A DNA stretch of 15,872 nt from an uncultured Oscillospiraceae bacterium (GTDB lineage: Bacteria > Bacillota > Clostridia > Oscillospirales > Acutalibacteraceae), in assembly GCA_900543525.1 (NCBI GenBank), contig UQRS01000051.1, positions 1 to 15,872 on the forward strand. The letters run 5' to 3'. Below, piece by piece: positions 1 through 7,115 of the stretch; the stretch's first letter is position 1, and each line of letters starts with the position of its first letter. Position numbers and translations under genes: made by a program. The notes beneath the pieces were generated by a model that was given only the letters and a program-made list of their open reading frames with translations, did no database searches and had not been told where the DNA came from.

Positions 1-54
1 ACCCCACTTATTAGATAGTATATCATACTTGTCTAACAAATGGGGTGCTGTTCA
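1..54. mobile_element. Probable terminus of an IS3/IS150-like insertion sequence (body outside window)
   Basis: Read on the minus strand from base 54, the sequence begins TGAACAGCACCCC and continues ATTTGTTAGACA. This resembles the TG-starting terminal inverted repeats of IS3-family (IS150 group) elements as I remember them. Immediately inside lies an imperfect palindrome: ACCCCAC-TTATTAGATA at 1-17 mirrors TGTCTAACAAATGGGGT at about 30-46. Bases 55 onward would be host DNA. No transposase is visible because the element would extend left of base 1. The alternative is a stand-alone hairpin acting as a terminator for the minus-strand AraC gene. Confidence 0.35.
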
Positions 55-193
55 TAATAAACTACATAGGGGGCTTTTTTGTACTGTTTGTACATTCTGG
101 GGCAGTTTATGAGCCGTGGCGGCTTCTTGATTTTTTCATAGCAGAGCTTTTGCAGAACCTTGCGGCGGGAGATTTGCAGGGAGAGGCCGGCGC

Positions 194-1063
194 TCACTGC
201 TTCTTGTCGGAGGCGGTGTCCTCCTTCAGCGCGCGGAATTTGATAATCTCCCGATCCATGTCGGAGGGCGGAATGCGGCCCTTTTTATATTCCAGCGCCG
301 TCACGCCGTACAGCGTCTGAAAGGCGCGGGCGAAGGTTCGCGCGTTGTTGAAACCGGAGGCGAACCCGATCTCGGTAATCGAGAGGTCGCTGTTGTGGAT
401 GAGGGAGGCGGCGTGCCGCGCCCGGATGGTGTTGACGTAGTGGTTGAAGCCGCAGCCCAGCGTCCGGTTGAACAGCCGGGAAAAATAGTATTTGTTATAC
501 CCGAAGTGGGCGGCCAGCTGGGTTACGGTCAGCGGCTCGAGGTAATGCTCTTCAATATACATCAATATATCCCGCACCGGGCCGAGGTCGCTGGCCGATC
601 CCGAATAGTCGCGCAGGCCAAGCTGCTCGATCAGATAGCCGAGTATGGCGTAGAGGTATCCCTTGACGATGATGGAGTCGTTGGTGCCGTTGAATTCCTC
701 CAGCCGGCGGATGGCTTCATATATCGCGTCGGAGCGGCGGCTGCCGATCAGGAAGGGCGTCTTGAAAACCGAGTGCTGCGCCAGCAGGTTGAATCGGCTG
801 ACCAGGTTGGTGGGAATGATGAGCAGTACAATCTCCGACTCCTTCGGCGTGCGGTAGTGGTGTACCTCATAGCTTGAAGCAACCGAAAGGTCTCCCGGAC
901 GCAAAAGGGCGGTCTGTCCGCTGATGGTGGCCTCAAAGCCGCCCTTGATGACAAAGGCGATTTCGATGTTGGAGTGAAAGTGCGGCTGGCACTCGTTGTT
1001 GGTCGATTTTTCGCAGCAAAAGGCCGTGTTCTCATCCCGGGCAAGTTCAAAAAAAGCCTGCAT
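194..1063 (-). CDS. AraC-family transcriptional regulator with N-terminal cupin domain
   Basis: A DNA-binding regulator of about 289 residues, the usual size for AraC/XylS proteins. The N-terminal half looks like a cupin sensor: an HxH pair (PHFHSNIEIAFVIKGG) is followed by a strand-rich stretch ending RPGDLSVASSYEVHHYR. The last 100 residues form the double helix-turn-helix: one helix pair around LTVTQLAAHFGYNKYYFSRL, the second around LSITEIGFASGFNNARTFAR, then the family-typical F-x-x-x-x-G-V-T-x-x-x-Y ending. An ATG at 1072 is in frame, but the GAGAG ribosome site directly abuts it and sits about 9 bases before the ATG at 1063, so I chose 1063. It is transcribed away from the GH31 glycosidase gene, so it probably senses a sugar or oligosaccharide and regulates that gene; the ligand and the sign of regulation cannot be read from sequence. 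Confidence 0.9.
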   Translation of the reverse strand: MQAFFELARDENTAFCCEKSTNNECQPHFHSNIEIAFVIKGGFEATISGQTALLRPGDLSVASSYEVHHYRTPKESEIVLLIIPTNLVSRFNLLAQHSVFKTPFLIGSRRSDAIYEAIRRLEEFNGTNDSIIVKGYLYAILGYLIEQLGLRDYSGSASDLGPVRDILMYIEEHYLEPLTVTQLAAHFGYNKYYFSRLFNRTLGCGFNHYVNTIRARHAASLIHNSDLSITEIGFASGFNNARTFARAFQTLYGVTALEYKKGRIPPSDMDREIIKFRALKEDTASDKKQ

Positions 1064-1123
1064 TTTACACATCTCTCTTTCAGGTCAATTTTTGTCGTGC
1101 CTTAAACATTTTTTCTACTTTCT

Positions 1124-1152
1124 ATCCTAAAAGATTTACGTTATTATGTCAA
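1124..1152 (-). promoter_or_regulatory. Sigma-A type promoter for the AraC-family gene
   Basis: On the minus strand there is a perfect -35 box TTGACA (1152-1147), a 17-base spacer and a -10 box TAGGAT (1129-1124). The predicted transcript start is near 1117, giving a leader of about 55 bases before the start codon at 1063. Confidence 0.65.
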
Positions 1153-1174
1153 TATAGAAATTTTTGCTTTTGTA

Positions 1175-1187
1175 TCTGCAGTGCAGA
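1175..1187. promoter_or_regulatory. Short perfect palindrome, candidate operator for the GH31 gene
   Basis: TCTGCA-G-TGCAGA is a perfect 6+6 inverted repeat with a single central base, 64 bases before the GH31 start and between the two divergent genes. It could be a regulator site. AraC proteins more often bind direct repeats, so assignment to the neighbouring regulator is only a guess. I see no convincing -35/-10 pair for the GH31 gene itself. Confidence 0.25.
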
Positions 1188-1235
1188 ACAGAATAGGGAC
1201 GCGGGCTTTCGGGCTGTAATGTGTCCTGTATCGAA

Positions 1236-1243
1236 GAAAGGAG
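1236..1243 (+). promoter_or_regulatory. Ribosome binding site fixing the GH31 start
   Basis: GAAAGGAG lies 7 bases before the ATG at 1251. It falls inside the reading frame that could also open at GTG 1221; the strong site together with the signal peptide beginning at 1251 (MRKKLTALLV) decides for 1251. Confidence 0.8.
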
Positions 1244-1250
1244 TTCCATT

Positions 1251-4200
1251 ATGCGTAAAAAACTGACAGCGCTTCTTGTCACGGCCGGAATCGTCCTGTC
1301 CTGCGGCTTTCCTGCTGCGGGCGCCGGCGGCGCAGAGGCCGAATCTGCCAGGGCGGCAGACGACCTGACAGACCCTCCCGTGATGCAGGAGGTATATGAA
1401 GCGGAGGAGGCGCAGCGCGCCTCCGCCCCGGTGGGTAAGAAACTGGACGATTATTCTGCCGCCGGATATGTAGAATATCTTGGCCGGAACGGCGCGGTAG
1501 CCTTTACCGTGACGGTGCCGACCACCGGCAATTACGGTGTGCGTCTCCGTTATACGAACGGGGGCAGCGCCTCGCAAAAGATTGCGGTTTATGTTGGGGA
1601 GGAGAAGATTGCAGATTCTGTTCTGAACCCCACCATCAACTGGAACACCTGGGACACCGAGCTGGTCAGCCTGCCGCTCAAGGCGGGCAAGAACGTCATC
1701 ACCTATATGAACGAGAGCAGCGATGTGCTGGATGTCCGGCTGGACAAGATCAGCCTCTCCTGGCTGTATGAGGCGGAGGACGCCGAGCATCTCGGCGGCA
1801 TGGGGGACAACAAGGATCACTCCGGCTATTCGGGAAGCGGCTTTGCCGCCGGCTTCCAGAACGACGGCCATGGGGTCAAGTTCTCGGTCAACGCGCCCAA
1901 GAGCGGCGAGTACGCGCTGGTGCTGCGGTATGCCGCCGGCGACACCGACTCGATCGGGCAGAGCATCAGCCTCTATGTCAATGGCAGCAAGAGCCAGGAG
2001 GTTGTAAGCTCTCTCCGCAGCTGGGATCTGTGGGGCGATCTGGCGCTTAACATCGACCTGAAGGAGGGTGCGAACGAGATTATCGTTCGCCGCGACCAGG
2101 GCGACGCCGGGCAGATCAATCTGGATTACATCACGGTGAAGGAGGTCTGCTGGACCTATCCCGGCGCGATCAACAAGATCACGGGAGAGAAAACCAGCGA
2201 GCTGACCCTCTCCTGCGAGAACGCCGAGGTGCGTCTGACCTCGGTCGATCCCAACGCCGTCAAGGTCTGGGTCGATCCGGAGGGAAAATTCAGCCGCAAG
2301 TATGAATCCTTTACAGTGGTCAACGATGCGGTCGATCCGCAGCAGCTGACCGTTTCGGATAAGAAGGATTATTACCTGATCGACGCCGGCGCCTTCGATA
2401 TTAGGGCGTATAAGGATAGCCTGCGCCTGGTCTATGTGGACAAGGCCGGCAACATCCTTATGGAAAACGACGCGAAGAGCATGGGCTGGACGACCGACGG
2501 CGAGCTGGAGGTCAACAACAAGCTGCCTGCCGACGAGCAGTTCTACGGCCTTGGTGAAAAGGTCAACAGCTTCAGCCACCGCGGCCGCAAGCTGGCTATG
2601 TGGGCGGTCGACGCCTACGGCGACAAGCTCGACTCCTCCTTCGCGGAGTGGGACAATGGCCGCTGGTACATGGCGACCACATATTTTGTCAGCTCGAAGG
2701 GCTACGGCATCCTGTTCGACAACTCCAGCCGGACGGTGTTTGACTTCGGCAACACCTCAGAGGACAGATATTCCTTCGGTACATACAATCCCAACCCGGG
2801 CGGAGATTTGATCTATTACTTCATCTACGGGCCGGAGATGAAAAAGGTTACCAAAACCTACACCGACATGTCCGGCAAGAGCTTCTTCGCGCCCGAGTGG
2901 GCTTACGGCAACATGCAGTGCCACTACGGCTATAAGCAGTCGGACATCGAGCGTGTGGCCTCCACCTACCGTGAGAAGCAGATTCCGCTTGAGGTGATTA
3001 TCGCCGATATCGAGTGGTACGAGTACCTCTGTACCCCGACCCAGTGGAGCAAATCAAACTATCCGGATCCGGAGGGCATGTTCAAAAAGCTGAACGAGCT
3101 GAATGTCCGGATGGGTCTGATCAACGACCCGAACGTGACCAACCGGGACAACAACGCCGACTATGTGGCCGGCGATCAGGCCGGGTATTTCGTCAAGGAT
3201 CAGACCGGCAGCACCAAGCTGGTCAACTGGCCGTGGGGCGCAGCCTCCGGTCTGACCGACTTCTTCAATCCGACTGCCGCCAAATGGTGGGGTGAGCAGC
3301 TCAACATGATTCTGGATCAGGGCGTTTCGTACTTCTGGCTTGATATGAACGAGCCGGCGCGCTACAACACCGACTGGCTCTTCTGGAATGAGGAGGGCAA
3401 GGCCTGGGGCACGCTGAGCGAAGTGAAAAACGCCTATGCCATCAAGCATCAGCAGGCGGTTTATGACAAGGTGACCGAGAATGGCAACCGCGCTATGCTG
3501 CAGACCCGTTCGGGCTACACCGGTTCTCACCGGTATGCGGCCCCCTGGACGGGTGATATCAACGGCGGCTGGGGCTCCATGCACGAGCAGATTATGATGG
3601 GTACCGGCCTGTCGGTCAGCGGCTACAACTACTGGGGCTTCGACATCGGCGGCTTCTTCAGCTCGCTGTCGGACGATCAGTATAAGCGCTGGGTCGAGCT
3701 GGCTACCTTCACGCCCGTCCACCGCTTCCACTACTGCGCCGGCGTGGAGGAGAAGGAGCCCTGGACCCACAACTCCGAGGATCTGTCCAGAGACTATATC
3801 AACCTGCGCTACACCCTCGTGCCGTATATGTACTCCTACAGCGCCGACAGCATCATCGGCATCGGCATTGAGGAAGGCTACGGCGAAGGCGGCACCGGCA
3901 TTCCGCTGGTTCGGCCGATGGTGATGGAGTATCCGGAGGACAAGAACACCTATAACATTGATACCCAGTTCATGTGCGGCGAAAGCTTCCTGGTCGCTCC
4001 GGTTGTAGAGAGCGCCACAACCAAGGAGGTTTATCTGCCCGAGGGCAACTGGTACGATTACGATGATTGCTCTACCGTGTATACCGGCGGACGCTGGATG
4101 ACCTATGACGCGCCGGTTGAGCTTCTCCCTGTCTTTGTGAAAGAAGGCTCGATCATTCCGATGCAGTCCGAGCGGCAGTATATGGATGATCCGACCGCCA

Positions 4201-6248
4201 GCCCCGACGTTACGCTCGACATCTATCCCACGGTCGGAAATGGGGCGTTCGACTTCGTGCTGTACGAGGACGACGGAAAAACCGACGACTATGCCGAAGG
4301 GGTATATGCGACGACGTCTTATGACTGCAAGGTCGTGCGGGGCGCTTCTACCGATACGATGACCCTGACCATCGGCGCCCGCGACGGCAAGTTTACCGAC
4401 ATCGCCGACCGCAGCTATATGCTGCAGTTCCACAACGCGACCTATGGCAACCTGTCGGTTCGCTGCGACGGAACCTCGCTGAACAAAGCGGACTCTCTGG
4501 CCGCTTTGGAGGGCATGACCTCCGGCTTCTATGCCGATAAGACCACCGGCATCAGCTATGTCCGGGTGGCCGACACCGCCAAGGCACAGACCATCGTGCT
4601 TTCGGGCGACGCCGGCACCAACGAGGGCATGGTGTATGAGGCGGAGGAGGCCGATCCCGCCGGACTTACCGGTGCGGTTACAAAGACGGTTGATGGCCGC
4701 ACGGTTGTCACCGGCCTTGGCAAGGACACTGTCCTCCGGTTCGAGAATGTTGTGCCCCAGAACGACGGCGTCTACAGCGTTGAGGTCGTTTACGCCGGCG
4801 GCTCGACCGGTTCTACGGTTTCCCTTGATGTTGACGATATTGTCTCCACCGTTCATACCGAGTCGTCAGACTGGTCCACGGCAATCGGTGTAGTCGAGCT
4901 GTTTGTAAGCCCCGAGGATCCCAATACCCTCCTTGTGAAAACGGAGGATTCCTCCCTCATGATTGATAAGATCATCATCTCCCGCAAGGCGACCAACATC
5001 GAGCCGGTTGAGGAATATTCTCTGCTGGCGGTCGACGGAGAGGCCGGCGGAAAGGCGGAGATGACCGACAAGGGCGTGACCCTTTCTTCTGATGGAGACA
5101 GCCTGACCTATCCGGCGCTGGATACCGTTTGCGCCGGCGAGTATGCGGTGCGCTTCAGATACTTCTCCTCTTCGGACAGCACGGTGAAGATCCGGGTGGG
5201 AGAGTATGAGACCACTGTAAACCTTGCGGCGGCGCGGAATGCCGATCTGGAAAATGAGGTTACTGTGAACCTGCCGCTCGCGCTGGCGGGGAACACGATC
5301 CAGGTGACCAAAACCGGCGGCGGAAGCGTGACGCTTCGGGATCTGCACTTTGGCTTTGAGCCCTACAGCCTGGGCAGCTCGGCTACGGATAAGCTGACGA
5401 ACCCCGGCTTTGAGGAGGGCAGCATCAACGGCTGGAGCCTGACCGCGCTGGATGGCGGCAGCACAACCGGCGGATATGGCGTAGATGGCTATGACATCTA
5501 TTCCGGCAGCCGCAAATTCTATTTCTTCGACGGAGATAAGGCGATGAACCGCCTTCTGAGCCAGAAGGTCACCGGCCTCGAAAACGGTACCTATGTCGTC
5601 AGGGCGAAAACCCGGCTTTATAATTCCACCGCCTACCGCGCGCTGTTTAGTATTCGCTCCGGCGACAAGAGCGCCGCGAACGTCATTCCCCGTACGGGAG
5701 AGTGGACGACCTCCATGTCCGACATGATCGAGGTTACGGATGGCACGCTGGAGATCGGATTTATCTTCGACGCGCCGGGCGGCAGCTCGCTGCAGATCGA
5801 CGATGTCGAGCTTTACATGGTCACGCCGGGCGCCTACTCCGTCTCGACCGACGCGCTTGCCAACGCTCTGAGCAGACGGAATGATTATCCGGCCGACCAG
5901 TATGAGGCCGAGGCGTGGAAGAATTATCAGACCGCCGCTGCCATTGCGGAGGTAATCCTCTCCCTGGACGAGGATGAGATTGCCACAGGCGTTTTTCTGT
6001 TCGCGGTCAAGCATCTTGCCCGGATGGAGGCCATCCTCAAGGACAGCCCGAGAGAGGAAATCCTACTCGGCGACGTGGATGGCGATAATCAGGTGACCGT
6101 CTCCGACGTGGTTCAGCTGCGTAAGCTGATTGTCGCGGGCAGCTGGACCGATCGCGAGTTCGCGGCCGGCAACCTCGATGACTCGGATGAGAATCTGACC
6201 GTCTCCGACGTTGTGGCGCTGCGTGCCCTGATTGTGCGGGGCGTGTAA
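1251..6248 (+). CDS. Secreted modular GH31 glycoside hydrolase with carbohydrate-binding modules and type I dockerin
   Basis: A 1665-residue exported retaining alpha-glycosidase. Order of parts: signal peptide (1 to about 28; Cys18 in VLSC makes a lipoprotein signal conceivable); two CBM6/CBM35-like beta-sandwiches each opening with YEAE (about 49-170 and 173-297); GH31 N-terminal sandwich (about 320-540); catalytic barrel (about 545-880); C-terminal sandwiches (to about 1119); a third YEAE module (about 1129-1245); a further sandwich (about 1250-1375); a CBM4/9/22-like NPGFEEG module (about 1382-1524); a helical FIVAR-like stretch (about 1525-1600); dockerin (1605-1665). The nucleophile is Asp698 in WLDMNEP; the acid/base is probably Asp769 in WTGDINGGW. 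Dockerin loop 1 has D1608/D1610/D1612/T1616/D1619; loop 2 (N1641 to D1653) is one residue longer. Substrate is uncertain: alpha-glucoside, alpha-xyloside, transglycosylation or alpha-GalNAc activity all occur in GH31. Probably controlled by the divergent AraC gene. Confidence 0.92.
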   Translation: MRKKLTALLVTAGIVLSCGFPAAGAGGAEAESARAADDLTDPPVMQEVYEAEEAQRASAPVGKKLDDYSAAGYVEYLGRNGAVAFTVTVPTTGNYGVRLRYTNGGSASQKIAVYVGEEKIADSVLNPTINWNTWDTELVSLPLKAGKNVITYMNESSDVLDVRLDKISLSWLYEAEDAEHLGGMGDNKDHSGYSGSGFAAGFQNDGHGVKFSVNAPKSGEYALVLRYAAGDTDSIGQSISLYVNGSKSQEVVSSLRSWDLWGDLALNIDLKEGANEIIVRRDQGDAGQINLDYITVKEVCWTYPGAINKITGEKTSELTLSCENAEVRLTSVDPNAVKVWVDPEGKFSRKYESFTVVNDAVDPQQLTVSDKKDYYLIDAGAFDIRAYKDSLRLVYVDKAGNILMENDAKSMGWTTDGELEVNNKLPADEQFYGLGEKVNSFSHRGRKLAMWAVDAYGDKLDSSFAEWDNGRWYMATTYFVSSKGYGILFDNSSRTVFDFGNTSEDRYSFGTYNPNPGGDLIYYFIYGPEMKKVTKTYTDMSGKSFFAPEWAYGNMQCHYGYKQSDIERVASTYREKQIPLEVIIADIEWYEYLCTPTQWSKSNYPDPEGMFKKLNELNVRMGLINDPNVTNRDNNADYVAGDQAGYFVKDQTGSTKLVNWPWGAASGLTDFFNPTAAKWWGEQLNMILDQGVSYFWLDMNEPARYNTDWLFWNEEGKAWGTLSEVKNAYAIKHQQAVYDKVTENGNRAMLQTRSGYTGSHRYAAPWTGDINGGWGSMHEQIMMGTGLSVSGYNYWGFDIGGFFSSLSDDQYKRWVELATFTPVHRFHYCAGVEEKEPWTHNSEDLSRDYINLRYTLVPYMYSYSADSIIGIGIEEGYGEGGTGIPLVRPMVMEYPEDKNTYNIDTQFMCGESFLVAPVVESATTKEVYLPEGNWYDYDDCSTVYTGGRWMTYDAPVELLPVFVKEGSIIPMQSERQYMDDPTASPDVTLDIYPTVGNGAFDFVLYEDDGKTDDYAEGVYATTSYDCKVVRGASTDTMTLTIGARDGKFTDIADRSYMLQFHNATYGNLSVRCDGTSLNKADSLAALEGMTSGFYADKTTGISYVRVADTAKAQTIVLSGDAGTNEGMVYEAEEADPAGLTGAVTKTVDGRTVVTGLGKDTVLRFENVVPQNDGVYSVEVVYAGGSTGSTVSLDVDDIVSTVHTESSDWSTAIGVVELFVSPEDPNTLLVKTEDSSLMIDKIIISRKATNIEPVEEYSLLAVDGEAGGKAEMTDKGVTLSSDGDSLTYPALDTVCAGEYAVRFRYFSSSDSTVKIRVGEYETTVNLAAARNADLENEVTVNLPLALAGNTIQVTKTGGGSVTLRDLHFGFEPYSLGSSATDKLTNPGFEEGSINGWSLTALDGGSTTGGYGVDGYDIYSGSRKFYFFDGDKAMNRLLSQKVTGLENGTYVVRAKTRLYNSTAYRALFSIRSGDKSAANVIPRTGEWTTSMSDMIEVTDGTLEIGFIFDAPGGSSLQIDDVELYMVTPGAYSVSTDALANALSRRNDYPADQYEAEAWKNYQTAAAIAEVILSLDEDEIATGVFLFAVKHLARMEAILKDSPREEILLGDVDGDNQVTVSDVVQLRKLIVAGSWTDREFAAGNLDDSDENLTVSDVVALRALIVRGV

Positions 6249-6284
6249 CCCTACCGCTTCCGGCGGCAGGTTCGCTATAGTAAT

Positions 6285-6326
6285 AAAAAAGGGACGTACC
6301 GGATTTTTCCGGTACGTCCCTTTTTT
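6285..6326. terminator. Strong bidirectional intrinsic terminator
   Basis: A perfect 12-bp GC-rich stem, GGGACGTACCGG (6291-6302) with CCGGTACGTCCC (6309-6320), has a six-base loop and is flanked by A6 on the left and T6 on the right, so it works in both directions. It ends the GH31 transcript 37 bases after its stop and can also stop the convergent minus-strand gene ending at 6433. Confidence 0.92.
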
Positions 6327-6432
6327 GATATGCTGTGTATGTGCCGGCCGCAGGCATGCCGGCAGCCCTTTGTCTCCTTTGCCGGGTTGAAGCCTTTCTG
6401 CCGTTTTCCTTCCCGCTCGGTGTCGGAGGCGC

Positions 6433-6960
6433 TTACGGCAGCTCGAGCGCGAGCTGCTGATACGGGTCGTAGATGTTGATAACCTCCAGCCCGCGGCGCT
6501 CCGCCATTTGCAAAGTGGAGGCCGTACCGCCGGCCGCTCCGTCGAAATAGGTAATCACCGCCCGGGATCGTTCGACCATGTATCTGTTCCGGCGGGCGAA
6601 GCAGCCTTTGTAGTAATTGTCCGACAGGATGATGATTTCGTCCGCCGCCTTCAGAACCTCCAGGTACCGGCGCTTCCAGGAGAGCTCCCACTTGGCGGCC
6701 TGCTCCCGGAAGGGTAGCGCGCAGCGGAGGACGACATCCCCCTGCAGCCGCCGGCGAAGAAGGACAATCTCGGCCGCGGCGATGTCGAAGCCCTGCGCCA
6801 CGCCGGAGTAAAAAACGCCGCAGCCCCGGTCGGCCATCCGATAAACAGCGTCGGTCAGGTTGTTTTCAAATTGTGTATACTCCGGCGTTCCCGGCGTAAA
6901 ATCAAAATTGAACTTTTCCGGCCGATAACCGGTAAAGCAGCAGGCAAATTCATCTGTCAT
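6433..6960 (-). CDS. SLOG-superfamily DUF1273 protein, YpsA-like
   Basis: A 175-residue soluble Rossmann-like protein of the DUF1273/YpsA family, at the usual family length. Visible signatures are FTGYRPEKF at residues 9-17 and the glycine-rich SGVAQGFDIAAAE at 52-64, expected to hold a nucleotide or ADP-ribose-like ligand. A central LPF (about residues 81-83) and a later ADEIIILSDNYYKGCFARRN stretch, with the R-N pair before the helix, also fit the family. B. subtilis YpsA affects cell division and oxidative stress; the biochemical role of the family is not settled, so I give no reaction. The ATG at 6960 is preceded by GAGGTAAGGA with a short spacing. It lies downstream of glyQS on the same strand but is separated from it by a hairpin, so it is probably expressed mainly on its own. 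No gene symbol is assigned because orthology to ypsA is not proven. Confidence 0.85.
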   Translation of the reverse strand: MTDEFACCFTGYRPEKFNFDFTPGTPEYTQFENNLTDAVYRMADRGCGVFYSGVAQGFDIAAAEIVLLRRRLQGDVVLRCALPFREQAAKWELSWKRRYLEVLKAADEIIILSDNYYKGCFARRNRYMVERSRAVITYFDGAAGGTASTLQMAERRGLEVINIYDPYQQLALELP

Positions 6961-7004
6961 AAAATCCTTACCTCACAGTGATACATACAAACCGGGTTGG
7001 CCGA

Positions 7005-7038
7005 AAGATATGCCGTCGTTTTTGCGACGGCATATCTT
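7005..7038 (-). terminator. Long hairpin downstream of glyQS, probable terminator
   Basis: A perfect 14-bp inverted repeat, AAGATATGCCGTCG (7005-7018) and its complement (7025-7038), has a six-base loop. It lies 78 bases after the glyQS stop and 45 bases before the SLOG start. On the minus strand the 3' end is only ATCTTTCGG, a weak U tract, so termination may be partial; an mRNA-stabilising hairpin is the alternative. Confidence 0.6.
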
Positions 7039-7057
7039 GAAAAAATACATCTGATGA

Positions 7058-7109
7058 TCCGGTTTTCCGGTTGTGTGGTCGTCCGATTGTGCGGTTATCC
7101 GGTTGTCCG
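7058..7109. repeat. Degenerate 8-bp tandem repeat, consensus TCCGGTTG
   Basis: From 7058, consecutive octamers read TCCGGTTT, TCCGGTTG, TGTGGTCG, TCCGATTG, TGCGGTTA, TCCGGTTG, then TCCG. Each keeps at least five of eight consensus bases in a fixed register. The array starts 7 bases after the end of glyQS on the minus strand. The 8-base period rules out a coding repeat. Function unknown. Confidence 0.6.
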
Positions 7110-7115
7110 TGCGAT

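Noticed and set aside
100..160. A plus-strand terminator from GAGCCGTGGCGGCT followed by ATTTTTT
   Set aside because: The stem is five to six pairs and the T run starts several bases away; no plus-strand gene ends there.
45..320. A 91-residue open frame at the left edge
   Set aside because: It overlaps the 3' end of the AraC gene in antisense, has no ribosome site and starts inside the suspected IS end.
1149..2579. A 476-residue open frame on the minus strand across the GH31 gene
   Set aside because: It is a GC-driven shadow of the GH31 coding frame, rich in Ala, Val, Leu, Gly and Arg with no family signature; the plus-strand frame has clear domains.
3054..4856. A 600-residue open frame on the minus strand
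   Set aside because: It is antisense to the GH31 catalytic and C-terminal parts, without a ribosome site or recognisable motif.
4866..6014. A 382-residue open frame on the minus strand
   Set aside because: Same shadow effect; the sense strand encodes binding modules.
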